64,000 nt of DNA from positions 24,360,319 to 24,424,318 of the forward strand of contig OY986439.1 in assembly GCA_963920525.1 (NCBI GenBank), in the 5' to 3' direction. Shown here one piece after another: positions 23,878-35,374 of the stretch. Below the pieces are notes generated by a model. It did not search any database, was not told the DNA's origin, and saw nothing but the letters and a program-made list of their open reading frames with translations. Position 1 is the first letter of the stretch. Each line of letters begins with the position of its first letter. Position numbers and translations under genes: made by a program. The stretch comes from Dichetophora obliterata (lineage: Eukaryota > Arthropoda > Insecta > Diptera > Sciomyzidae).

Positions 23878-25563
23878 ATGTCTAGCTACGAAAGTCAGCA
23901 AGCCAGATTAGAATTACTATTGGAAAATATTAGTGATGATGACAGTGATGTTATTGGTGGTGAATTAAGTGGTGATGAGGACGATTTACTAGAAGTAAGC
24001 GGTCATGAATCGGACACTGAGCAGGAAGGTGAATCAGACGCAGAAAATAATTTAGAAGATATTGATAATATTTATGGTAAGGATGGCTCAATTTGGAAGA
24101 AAAGTTCGTTTCTGGGAGCTGTTTTTTACTTTTGTCGATGATATTGTTGATAATACAAATATATATATAAGGATACAACAAAATAAGTACCAACATTTAA
24201 AAAATGCTCGGATTACAGATCTAATAGAAATTAAAAGTTTGTTTGGTATTCTTTATCTAACGGGATTGCACAAGTTTTCTCATGTGCATGTGAGAGAGCT
24301 ATGGGCAACAGATGGCACAGGATTAGAAATTTTTTCCGCTACTATGAGTTATGCACGGTTTCAATTTTTAATGCAATGCATACGTTTTGATGATATCGGA
24401 ACTCGTCAAGAAAGACGTAAATTTGATAAGCTGGCTCCTATACGCGAAATTTTTAAAATTTTTAACGAAAATTGTGAACAAAATTATATTGTTGGCCCCT
24501 ATGTGACAGTCGATGAAAAGTTAGAAAGCTTTCGTGGACGGATGCAGTTTTAGACAGTATATACCCAACAAACCAGCAAAATATGGTATAAAAATATTTT
24601 CTGCTGTTGACTCTACGTCATTTTACACGTCAAAACTTGGAGTTTACTGTGGGAAACAGCAACCTGGCCCATATAATTTATGTAATAAGCCAGAAGAAAT
24701 AGTAAAACGATTAACAAGCCATCTTCAAGGCGTTGGCCGAAATATAACTGTGGAAATTGGTTTACGACGTATTCATTAGCTATGTATCTTTTGGATCATA
24801 AAACAACATTGGTTGGGACTCTAAGGAAAAATAAACGAGTAATACCACCAATGTTTACTGTAACTAAACATAGAGCGCTTAAATGAACCATTTTTTGTTA
24901 CCAGAAAAAATGTACATTACTATCGTGCGTGCCAAAAAAGAATAAGTGTGTTTTACTTCTTTCAACATTCCATAATGACGGAAAAATAGTTGATGGTCCG
25001 AACAGCCTACCAGAAGTTATTGCATTTTATAACAAAACGAAAGGAGGTGTTGATACTACTGATCAATTGTGTGCTACATACAATATCGCCAGAAATGCGC
25101 GCCGGTGGCCGGCCATTGGTAATATTTTTTTCTTTGCTAAATCTGGCTGCCATTAATGCTCGTATAATTTTGTTAACGACTGAAAATCCTCCATTAAAGC
25201 ATAAAAAGCGTTCTCTGTTCATAAAAGAGCTGGCATTAAGTCTTGTTCAAGCTCAGATTGATAGACGAAGCAAGTTGAGTAGTATACACACCAATTTAAA
25301 ACTTTGCATCCAAAAATTTACGAGCAAAGAATCTGACATCGATCTGCCTCCACAGAAAAGAGGTAAAGTAGAGAAGCCGAGTCGCTGCCAAATATGCAGC
25401 TACGCAAAAGATCGCAAATCCAAAACAACATGCTACAATTGTGACAAGTTTATATGTAAAAGTCACACGATTCACCTGTGTGTCAATTGCCACGGAAAAA
25501 AAGCGTCAACCCCTGCAGACAACAGCTCCACATACGACGATATGTATTCGAATAACGAATAAT
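23878..25563 (+). pseudogene. piggyBac-like transposase, multiply broken
   Basis: The acidic N-terminus (23878-24090) is typical of the family. The catalytic core shows VTVDEKL near 24508 (first Asp) and GGVDTTDQ near 25050 (third Asp). The region of the second Asp (NIT-[V/T]-D-NWF in relatives) is hit at about 24755, where gtggaaattgg appears to have lost one base from the Asp codon. A C-terminal Cys-rich domain (CQIC, CYNCDKFIC, H, CVNC; 25385-25495) is intact. Other lesions are loss of roughly 35-40 residues near 24100 together with a frame change, an extra base near 24540, a stop near 24883, and frame changes near 24930 and 25120. In active elements this enzyme excises and inserts at TTAA. 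This copy cannot. Confidence 0.88.
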
Positions 25564-26280
25564 TAAAGGTAAATATTTCAAAAAAATTTCATTAAAAGCA
25601 AAAAAAATGTTAAATAATTTTTTTTTATATTTTTTTTAGCTTTTCAAATTTTTCCTCTTGAAGATCATGAAAACTTATTTGACCTCGGAATATGAAATAA
25701 TCCAAAACTCTATAATTTTTTTTTTATTTTTAGTTTTTAAATTACTGTAACCTTGCCATATTTTTATTTAAATGAAATATTAATTAAAGTGATCGAATTT
25801 TATTTTAAAAAGAATAAAAATATACATGAATTAAATAAAAACAAACCCGTTTTACTTATTTTATGTTATTTTTTCAAATAAAAGACTCAACCCCTGCAGA
25901 CAACAGCTCCATATACGACGATATGTATTCGAATAACGAATAATTAGAGGTAAATATTTCAAAAAAATTACATTAAAAGCAAAAAAAAAATGTTAAATAA
26001 TTTTTTCGTTATATTGTACATATTTTAGCTTTTCAATTTTGTCCTCTTAAAGATCATGACAACTTATTTGACCTCAAACTATGAAATAATCCAAAACTCT
26101 TTAATTTTTTATTTATTTTTAGTTCTCAAATTACTGTGACTTTGATGAATTTTTATTAAAATGAAATATTAATTAAACTGAACGAATTTTATGTTAAATA
26201 GAATAAGAATGTACATAAATTAAATAAAAATAGAACCGTTTTACTTATTTTATGTTTTTTTTTTACAAATTCATGACTTT
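25507..26280 (+). repeat. tandem duplication of the piggyBac 3' end
   Basis: The segment starting at tcaacccctgcagacaacag (25507) is repeated from 25888, including the last codons, the stop and about 330 bp of 3' sequence. The copies are similar with scattered substitutions, so the duplication is not recent. Period is about 381 bp. Confidence 0.85.
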
Positions 26281-27004
26281 AAATTTACACCCACGATAGT
26301 AATCACGTTACTCCGAATAGCGATTGTAATGGAGGGTTAAATATTAACGAAGAACATTGTTAAAGTTAAGTTTAAATTAAAAAAGAATAAATTACGTATT
26401 TAAAGAGATTCAATGTCTATTTCTCCAAAAATAAGAAATTTTTGGATAAAAAAACATTTAAAAGGGACTAAGATTCTATTGTGAATATCTCGAGAATTTG
26501 ACCTGATTGGAAAAAACTGAGTATGCCACTAAACTCTCCACTAAAAATTAAGTTAACGTGACTCGGTTTTTTTGTGTGTCTTTTTCATATCCCTACAGTG
26601 TTGTTTCCCACAGTTCTTAATATGTGAAATAAATTTCTATAAATTCAATACAAAAATATTCTTCTGCTTCTTCCATTTCCTACTTATTTTTAAAAATTTT
26701 TAATAACAAATGATCCCATGGTTATTTGGAACTATATAGTTAATTTAAAAGTTATTTGTTATTAAAAGGTTATTTTTTGTATTAATAAGCTCGTATTTTG
26801 TTATAATAAATGCTACCTGTTTAGGCCTCTAATGGTTCTCTGGAAAAGTTACTTTGAACATTTTTATCACAAACACTACAGGAGGTAGAGATTATAGTAT
26901 ATTATCTTGTGTTAATATTTGTTAAGCAAATATTCGGAGGAAATTTAAAAACCAGCTTTTGATAATTTTAAAACTTGTATACGAACAGAGAAGGCGCCCC
27001 CCAA

Positions 27005-27665
27005 AAACTTATTATTTATTATTTATTTTTATATATTTATTTATTTATTATTTATTATTATTATTATTATTATTATTTATTATTTTTATAACATTGGAAT
27101 ATACTTAATATTACATAGCATTTATTCAAAAAATACTGCTTTCTGATGCCCTATTTAGGCATGTGGCGAAATGCAGTAAGATATACTTAAAATGAAATAA
27201 AATTATTGAAGTATTGGGGTGGGGCCAAAAATTAAACATTAAAACATAACAGATATGTGCACATAGTTTACTTATTAATATTGATAAAATAAATAAATTA
27301 TGAAAAGCGAACAAATTAAAACAAAGGTACGAAAGAGAAGAAAAAAAAAATTTTTTTAAAAAAAATTAAAAAATTTACGAATTTAAAATTAAGTATAAAA
27401 TTAGACTTGATTAATTTGTAATATTAAACTAAAACAGAATTTAGAAAATCAATAGTTGTGAAGTCAAAATTGAACAGCCATGATTTTACCTCTTTCAGAA
27501 ACAAAGTATTATGACGGATACATCGTACATTAGCCGGTAAGTTATTAAAAAGCCGGGGAGAAGTACAAGAATAAGAGTAAAAGAAAACAGATAGGTTATG
27601 GGACGGAACCTTAACAATATGCTGGTCATTGACCCTTAAGTTATATTTAGCATACTTAACAAATT
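27005..27665 (-). pseudogene. LINE 3' end with RT C-terminal relic and TAA-rich tail
   Basis: Minus-strand translation from about 27645 to 27430 gives blocks like VPSHNLSVFFYSYS, PRLFNNLPANVR and FLKEVKSWLFNF. This is the characteristic last segment of CR1/Jockey-type LINE polyproteins. About 340 bp of 3' UTR and an (aat/aaat)-rich tail (27085-27005) follow. 5'-truncated. It lies inside the 7-kb hAT-ended element. Confidence 0.65.
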
Positions 27666-27859
27666 AACTCGCATATATCCTTATATTTTTTTGACAAAAT
27701 TTTGGATGAAACAATTTTAACAGATTAAAAAAAAGTATACGGATTTTTACGAATTTTTTTTTTCTAACAAATTCCAAAAAATACGGAATTTTACGAAATT
27801 TATCTGGCAGCACTGGATATAATGGAGTCATTAACAAAATTGTAAGGAAAAGAGCTTTT

Positions 27860-28325
27860 TAATAAGTAAAAAGAAATTTTTTTTTTAATAAATTAGCTTT
27901 TATTTAAAAAAAGTATATTCATCATAGTATAAACGGACGTAAATTGGTAAGTTCTAAGGACTAACATAAATTTAGAATTTTTGTGTTAATATATAAATAT
28001 ATATATAGTTAAAAGCTTGAGGCACCGATGCCCGCGATCCGTTATACAGGTTTACTACACAATATCAGTGCCTTAAGCTTTTAAATATAAATGTATTTGA
28101 AAAATTCTAAATTTATGTAAGTCCTTAGAACTTACCAATTTACGTGCGTTTATACTATGATGATGAGTAACCAAGAGAGGGGGTTCTTCTGCACCTAGAA
28201 TATACCTACTATGTACATACATGACAAATGTCACTTAAATCTTTTTCTATTTAGTTCACTTTTTTAAATAAAAGCTTATTTTAAAAAAAAATTTTTTACT
28301 TTCTATTTATTTTTTACTTTTTAGT
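27860..28325. mobile_element. large two-tier palindrome (foldback element)
   Basis: Inner arms: catcatagtataaacg at 27920 onward pairs with its complement ending at 28163 over more than 90 bp (acgtaaattggtaagttct block). Outer arms: 27860-27917 (attagcttttatttaaaaaa) pair with 28258-28325. About 95 bp separate the inner and outer right arms. Non-coding. This may be one foldback element with an insertion, or a small palindromic MITE inserted in a larger one. Confidence 0.7.
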
Positions 28326-28380
28326 CTTAAAGGTTTATTATTAACATCTTTTATTTTCAAAACTTATGGAGATATATCAT

Positions 28381-28600
28381 TTTTATGGATTTGTGGGCGG
28401 TAAAAGGGGGAGTGGCAAAATTTTTTCCTTAACTATCCTCTACTCGAAGAAAATTTACTGCCAAAATTGCAGCTAAATCTACCCAGTAGTTTTAGAGATA
28501 TAGCATTTTTATTGATTTGTGGGCGGTAAAAGGGGGTGTGGCAAAACATTTTATCATAATATTGCATTGTCACTGGACTGACATATGTATGCTAAATTTC
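28381..28600 (+). repeat. two units of the gatttgtgggcggtaaaagg repeat
   Basis: Two copies of ggatttgtgggcggtaaaag or its variant (28387, 28512) with cagtagttttagagatatagc between them match the array at 42640-44480. Fragment of the same dispersed family. Confidence 0.7.
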
Positions 28601-28720
28601 AGCTTAATCGGATACCAACAATTTGTAGAAAAATGGCTTGCAAGTTTTGAAGACATGCATACTAGGGTGTCCCAGGAGGTATAGGAAAATTTATTTTTTG
28701 ATAATTTAGAAACGCATACC

Positions 28721-28911
28721 CGGTACCCAGCGGCGATCAACGCAGAAGAGGACGACCGCAGCTTCGTTGGAAAGACCAAGTAGAGGACAACCTGACGAAG
28801 CTTGGAATTTCCAACTGGCGCCAGCAAGCGAAAGACAGAAATAGCTGGCGCAAATTCTTAGATGAGGCCAAGACCGATATACGGTTGTAGCGCCAACTAA
28901 GTAAGTAAGTA
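28721..28911 (+). mobile_element. 3' end of an RTE-clade LINE
   Basis: The same family as the full-length copy at 36985-40240. Translation shows RRRGRPQLRWKDQVEDNL-type sequence down to the terminal codons and a taagtaagtaagt tail. 5'-truncated after about 190 bp. A short flanking repeat, ataccc, is seen on both sides, consistent with a small target duplication. Confidence 0.85.
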
Positions 28912-29055
28912 TACCCTCTAGTTTTTTTTCTATTTAACCTGAAAAGCTTAAATAACAAAATTTAAAATGATTGGACAATGGTAACCCGTGCCGACTTGAT
29001 GTCAAAGTTATACTATGGATTTCGTACTAACTTCATTGGGAAAAATGCTAAAACA

Positions 29056-31283
29056 TTATTGTTTATATTTTCTTTTTAAAGTTTGCTTGTTACAATCCGG
29101 ACAAACCTTTCTGTGTTCACAGCCCTTAGTGATGAAATCTTTTTTGTGCGTCTTGAAAGAAAATGTTACTTGACCACAAAGCCGGACAGTCGTGAAGGAA
29201 ACTGTCATCGATTTTAAGGCGTTCAAAGAAGGATTTGCTTTTGACTGATATGAAGTCATCGATGTTTTTCTCTGAAACAGAAAAGAATAGTCATTAAAAA
29301 AAATGTAAATTACATTGGAGGGATCTTAAAAACCTTAAAAGTATTTAACCTCTCTTAAGGTTTTTTATCCATTGTACTTTAGAGGGAAACCTAATACTAT
29401 GAAAATTAAGGTAACTTACCATAAAATTTACCACAAAGTTCTTCCTTCGTTGTGATGTAACGCTTGCCATGGCTAAATATATTTTCTTTGGATAAATTAG
29501 AAACTATTTCTAATTTAGTTCCATTATCCACATCATCATCGGATAGTGACATTACAGATACTTCATCTGTCAAATACCAAAGATGCTGCGTTAGCTTATT
29601 TAAAGCGGCTTTTGAAATTAGACTGTCAATTTTTTCGTAGGCTTTCATTGACTTCAAAAAAGATAGATCCTGATAAAGTGCCTTAACTGCATAAATGCTC
29701 TTAAGCCATGGCTTGACATAAGATGTTGCAATAAATAAGCAGACGTCAAATTGTGCTGCACTATCCTTCCTCGATATTTTAAATTGACCTTTGAGTAAAG
29801 ATATTTTTAGGGAGTAGATCGCTCTCGCCATCCATCGAGCTTGGTGCATGGCACCAGGAGGTCGAATTTTAAACTTTCTCTCCGTATCTCCCTCTAAAAA
29901 TAAAATGGAAAGTTCTATTAACTCTCTATTTTTTAAAACTCAATAAATTTGTTGATATCAGTGGCAGTAAAGTATGATGTTAGCCTGTCTTTAAAACAAT
30001 GTATTTTATTGGGATGGACACTTTTCCAGCTATCTCGAAACTGTTTGAACAGTGGGATATCAGGGCTTACGGTCACTGGACTTATTTTTGCTTCAAACAC
30101 GCTTTTGTAAAACCAATTCATACATGTGATGACGACAAACAAAAATAATCATTTCCTGGTTTAGTTTTTGCTCAAGAAGCACACAAGTTCCACACACAGC
30201 AAAGAATTTTGACGTTTTCTTTGAGATTCCAGTCTCTTATAGCATTCCAAACAGCTTGCGCCTGTTCACTTCCTGAAGAGCTTTCCAATATTGGCACAGC
30301 AATAAGTTGTTCCTTATTGTTACATGAAATTACTATTGGTAGTCGCTCATCTTTGGATTACCTGGATTCAAAGGCAGGCAAAAGCTTGCCATCTCAATGA
30401 ACAGTTACAACATCTGGTACTTCGTTCTGTAAGTCAATTTTATTGGCTTCTGCACGTTCTTTCCGTTTTGTCGTACGAATTCTTTGTATTGATGATTTGA
30501 TTATCGGAAACTCGTCAATATTAAAACCAAGTGCTTCAAGAACAAATACAGAGTCTCTCATACTTAATTGGCACCGGTCCAACACTGCCACTAATTTAGA
30601 ACTAATGAAGTCATTCCGCATTTGTGTTTTACCTGTTATGGGTTGTCTAGTATCGATAGGGGCTGAATCTTGCAGTGAATCGATGTCTTCATCAGATTCA
30701 GAAATTGAATCGTTTTGAAACGGTTCGTTGAATGATGTGGAAGGACAATGCACCAATGTGCATTTAAATATTTATCACGCCGATTTTCTTCTTCCAAAGC
30801 TCGAAGGCGCGTTCTTTTCTCTTTTTCAGCCAGTTTTTTGTCTATTCCTGATAAGTGACCTGGTCGACCTGGCTCTCTCTGGCGCTGTAAAAAGATTTTG
30901 TCTTCATCTATTTTAATTACTTGAAGCGCGTCGACATGTGCTCTTGTCGGCGCTGCTCAAAAATATCTTGAGTTTTTTGTGAATTTTTTTGCAAGTTCCT
31001 CCAAATCTGGTACAAGTTCACAAGCTTCTTAACACTATTAGGTATATATATATTCCATAGGTATGCGAGCCTTTTCCCAAAATATAATACACTCGCGAGT
31101 CGTAAGATTTGTGCTTTCGCTCACAGTTAAATTAACTTCACGAATGTTGTAAAACAAAACTTGTAGAATTTGTCTATTAGACGGAAGTTTTGAACCCATA
31201 ATTTGATGTTTTAAGTCCCCGAATAAAAATATACTCTTTTGAGAACTTCGTAATTCCTCAGACATGTTGACCAATTTAAACAA
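29056..31283 (-). pseudogene. transposase-like gene of unassigned family, broken
   Basis: Pieces in order on the minus strand: N-terminus 31283-31038 (contains SIFLFGDLKHQIMGSKLPSN and ECIIFWEKARIP), a middle piece 30756-30394, a core running 30390-29933 with GKLLPAFESR and AVPILESSSGSEQAQAVW, then 29849-29406 (MHQARWMARAIYSLKISL), and a Cys/His tail 29259-29056 (CEHRKVCPDCN). From memory, near-identical proteins are repeated in many insect genomes. The order of an acidic core followed by a long helical region resembles RNase H-fold transposases. Stops and frame changes lie between all pieces. Some gaps may be introns. Enclosure in hAT-like termini supports a transposase role. Family not determined. 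Confidence 0.6.
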
Positions 31284-31570
31284 GAATTTAACTAATAGGA
31301 CATCAATTGATTTTAATCACATAAGCTTACGTTCCTAAAATATTCGCTTGAAGGCGACACAGGTTGCTATGATCAAAAAAAAAAATAATTCTTATGTTTT
31401 CAATACATTAACTCACCTTGTAGGGACTCACATGTTTGGATGCAAGTCGGCACGGGTTGCCGTGGTCCTAGGGACATGAATTTTTTTTTACATGAGGTTT
31501 TCCATCATACGAAAAAATTAAAAGGGTATGCATTTTAAAAAACCAACTTAAAATTTTTTGGGACACCCTA

Positions 31571-32164
31571 ATACATACGAACGAAGCAAGTTAACTAAAT
31601 TTTAGTAATAAATGCAAATTTTTTATTTGTTTTTATTCCGTGAAGCATTTAGTGGTTTGATAACTTTAACAAAATAAACATTTGTCTCAACTAAAAAGCT
31701 GAAATATTGAATATACTTTTAATAACCAAATATTTATTTCAACAAGCAACTATGCCGTTTGCTAACTATAACCAAATCTTGGTTGATACAAAGAAACTAT
31801 TTTCACAGTGTAGTCAATAAATATAGTTATACAGGCGCCAAATCAGGGGTTAAAATGCATGGATAGTATTTACATCTTGTGTTGTCCTTGAGCCCAACTC
31901 ATTCTTTATTGGATACATATTTGTGGCAACAACTTGTTTTGAGGACACTTTAATCCATATCTTTGAGATAGTTCAATGATTTTTGGGTGATGACTCGAAT
32001 AGGTTAATGCTAGGTTAATGCTGAACTCTATTGTTATTGCATGTTTAAAAACACTCAATACTTTTAGTTAAAGTAACCAAACTCTTTTTTAGTGTATGTT
32101 TACTTTTCTCGCTTAATAATGGGCGAAATAAAAATTTGTAAAAATAACTTAGTACCCGTGGAGA
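31571..32164. other. AT-rich spacer, no gene seen
   Basis: No ORF, RNA or repeat boundary could be supported. Confidence 0.35.
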
Positions 32165-32640
32165 CTTATTATTGTCTTAATATTTCGCGCAATTGTTTAG
32201 ACAAATGTTTATTGCATCCGAACTTCTACCTTGGAGTTTTTTCAAATACTCAAAAATATTGACGCAAATGTTATACGTTTGTATTTTATATTGGTTTTAA
32301 AAAATAATTAAATATATTTCTTTAGTTTCATATTGCCTTTTATTTCATGCAGTTGTTTTAGACAGAAGCTTATTGCATTCGTTAACGCATTTCTACTTTG
32401 GAATTTTTTTAAATACTCAAATATATTGACTCAAATGATATTAGTTTGTTTTTTCTATTTCTTATAAGAAATAATTATATATTTCTATGGTTTCTTCTTG
32501 TCTTTATATTTCGATCAGTTATTTTTCAACAAATGTATATTGTATCCGTCGACAAATTTCTACCTTGGATTTTTATCAAGTATTCAAAACTATTGACACA
32601 ATTGTTTTATGTGTGTAGAAAGTTTTGCATTTTTATTAAG
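32165..32640 (+). repeat. three-unit tandem repeat, about 165 bp per unit
   Basis: Units near 32170, 32330 and 32500 share tcttaatattt or tctttatatttcg, a block like gttt(a)gacaaatgtttattgc, ttctaccttgga, a run of caaatactcaaaa and ttgac(g/a)caaatg. Diverged and non-coding. Confidence 0.6.
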
Positions 32641-33007
32641 CTTTTTTAATGGGTCAGGGGCGACATTTTTCCGGCTGCCCGGCCCCAGGAAAACAAGTTT
32701 TTTCATCACTTATTACTAACTAGCTAATTTATTCAGTGTTACTCGAGAATTCATTTCTACAAATTTTATTTTGACGAATTTATTTTTTATTTTCTTTTAA
32801 AAGAGGGAAAATTGGTATAAATAAATATATAAAAAATTAGAAAAAGATATAGTTTTTAAACGGACAAATTATTTTCACGATTAAATTTTTAGTAGTTTTA
32901 AGGTGTGCCCTGCAGAAGGAGCTTTGGCATATGGTAAAAGTCATACGTTTGTGTCTATAATAAGATAAGGAACTTCTGCTGAAGGTCTGACGAATCCATA
33001 TGAACAA

Positions 33008-33608
33008 TCAATGTTTTTTTCAACATTGTTTTTTGATCGAGGTCCCTGTAGAACTCTTGTAGCGGAGTATGTAGATGTTCTGTGACTTCAGATCCCAGCT
33101 TAACATTCTCCTTTGCTAGACCGTCTGCCATCTCAATGCCCCTCAATGCCCTGGTTGCTAGGGATCCAGTAGATGCGCATTTATGCCCGCAAGGATTTTT
33201 TTGGACTTGATGGTTGCGGAGAACATGAATTTAATGGCTGCTTGGCTGCCGACGAAAATGTTGATACAAGAGTGTTGCGTATCTATGCCGAGAGCTATCT
33301 CACTTGCCTTCCTTATGGCGAATACTTCCACCTTGAAGATGCTGCACTGGTTTGGAAGTTTGTATAGCTGCCTTATGTTAAGCTTTGCACAATACACAGC
33401 CGCACCTACCTCCGTAGGAGCCATCTGTATATATGTTAAACGCCCGATGTGCTTGCTCCATACATTTGCACCAGTCGTTTGGTCCAAGAATTGATCGTGT
33501 TTTGGAATTAACTACTGTACGAGGTATTATGTAGTCCGTGCTACTACTTAAACGGATCCTTGCCAATTGTACAATTTCCGAAATTTTGGTTGTGCATGTT
33601 GCCTGCCA
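33008..33608 (-). pseudogene. RNase H fragment of the LINE family at 2490-4723
   Basis: Minus-strand translation matches the 2490-4723 element from GNMHNQNFGNCTIGK through the RNase H blocks and PLQEFYRDLDQ, with several frame changes. Both ends are truncated. It keeps the 19 bases lost from the first copy, which shows that the other copy's frameshift is a private deletion. Confidence 0.75.
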
Positions 33609-33639
33609 CCATAAGGTGTTGCAAAGTGGGACGTAAGGG

Positions 33640-35370
33640 GCTTATGCACCCCCTCAAAAATCAATATCTCTGAGTTGTTTTTTGAGCTACATAAATACAT
33701 TTTTGCACACATAACAAGTTTTATAAGTTAACACGGGTATTTATTAATTTGAATTTATTTATTAATAAAAAGAACCTTAAAAACAAATATTTTAGTTAAA
33801 AATTGTGAGAACCAGTAATTTATAGTAGGCTTTTGTTGATCGTTTAATCCTATATCATAAACTTACATCTGAGTAATTTTTTGAGTAAAAAGTCAATCAT
33901 TTGACTTGTTTTGTAAAATAAATGAAATAAAATCTATATTTTTATTTTTAAAGTTTTTTCTAATTTAAGAATTGAGAATTTGTATTTTAAATCAAGTATG
34001 ATTTAAACTATAAAACATTTAGAATTTGTTTTTAAATCATATTAAATTAACATATTTTTATTTTTTATATTATTTTGCACTTTTTCTGGCAACTTAACAA
34101 AAGTCAAACAGTATTTTTAATATTTCTATGTAATTGTTGTAATTTTTTATTTCAAAATAAAAATTGAAATTTTATTCAATATTTTGCTGTAATTAGAAAA
34201 AAAAATCAGGGTACGATTACAATAACCGGGGCGCCACGATCTGAAAATGGTTTTTTTGTTCAGAACAAAAAAAAAATATGTTTGGTCGAACAAGAAATCG
34301 ATACCTCAACTAATATCTTTACCATTATCTTATATATATAAAGTATTGACATATCATTTGAAAGATAATAAAATTATCTATTAGAAAAAATAAATATAAA
34401 ATAAATTTAAGCAATATGTTGAATTTTGTGAGCAGTTTTATATTACTTTTGCTTTTAATTAGTGATAAAACCGTTATTTTCTCAAAAATGTGCAGCATTT
34501 AGGTGTCAAAAATAAAATTTATATATATAGTCTACAATTTTATCTTTCACTAAATATATAGAAATTCATAAACTTTTTTAAATTGTCTCTAAGTTTAATA
34601 TATTTAATGCGATGATAAACTATTTAATTTAATAAAATGGAAGCTGTTGACCTAAACTGATCAGCTAAAAGCTTATAATTTTTTCCACTGTGTAAATTGA
34701 TGCGTCAAGTTTAAAGGGGAATATGCAAAACTTGACTTCAAGTCTTGACGAGTGTAAACCAAGATAAAGTTGTCATTTCTGTAACCAACTGTGTATCTCC
34801 AAATAAAGACAATTTTGTCATTCCTGACATTTCATGTCATTTCTGTAACCACTCAAAAAACACAAAATGCATACAAATTAATATCATGACGCAATACCGT
34901 ATAATTTGAAGATATTTTAACTTACTATAGGGCAGCGATGCTCAAAATTAGCTCTCGAGCTAAGAGTTTTTTTTATTATATAAATTCTGGCGTGGCCAAC
35001 TGAATTGTAACTTCAAAGCTACAAAATGATACAAATATTCACAAAATTTAAAAATCTGTTTGTGTTATGTGTGCTGTATACATTTCTTTTATTATTGCAA
35101 TATTGATTTACACAGCAAAACATTGTCATTACCTTTTTAAAAACGCAATGAATTTTTCAATGAAAACAAACAAGTAGTGGAAAGGTAGTAGAAAAATCAG
35201 TTGTGAAATGTATCTTTGGGTATTAAGTACTACGAAAGGGATGCTATTTAGGCAACTGGGTTATATTTTGTCATTAAAAAGTTACTCTTTTGCTTTCCTC
35301 TTCATTCTTACGGGTGAATATGTTCCTTCTAGTGAGAAAACGTACAACGAATGGACAACCTATAGTAATT
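33640..35370. other. AT-rich region, no gene seen
   Basis: Long AT-rich sequence with homopolymer runs and no supported coding or RNA feature. Short inverted stretches near 34120-34200 (tatttctatgtaattgttgt) resemble the MITE at 8790 weakly. Confidence 0.35.
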
Positions 35371-35374
35371 ACAT

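Larger units (their letters stand above)
23021..26336 (+). mobile_element. piggyBac-like element
   Basis: Ends CCCTCCATTAC (23021-23031) and complement (26326-26336) are each bordered by TTAA (23017-23020 and 26337-26340), the piggyBac target. Subterminal direct repeats of cccacgatagtaat occur three times near the left end (23213-23314) and once near the right (26290), probably transposase-binding sites. The interior has a broken transposase, a nested 203-bp MITE and a tandem duplication of the transposase 3' end. Confidence 0.9.
20791..27815. mobile_element. 7-kb hAT-ended element loaded with nested insertions
   Basis: Ends CAGTGCTGCCAGA (20791-20803) and TCTGGCAGCACTG (27803-27815) are perfect 13-bp inverted repeats. 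Each is followed inward by tacggattttt-type subterminal repeats (20808-20910 and 27735-27800). Flanking octamers gatttaat and gatataat match at 7 of 8 positions, as expected for an aged hAT duplication. No transposase belonging to this element was found. The interior holds a MULE-like element, a piggyBac-like element with its own nested MITE, and a LINE relic. It was probably a non-autonomous hAT element that served as a landing site. Confidence 0.8.
28663..31570 (-). mobile_element. hAT-like DNA element with degenerate minus-strand gene
   Basis: Termini TAGGGTGTCCCA (28663-28674) and TGGGACACCCTA (31559-31570) are perfect 12-bp inverted repeats. Flanking octamers atgcatac and atacatac agree at 7 of 8. 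A perfect 16-bp subterminal inverted pair, aacccgtgccgacttg (28983-28998) and caagtcggcacgggtt (31443-31458), lies at equal distance from the two ends once the inserted RTE fragment (28721-28911) is subtracted. The broken gene inside reads right to left. Confidence 0.8.
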
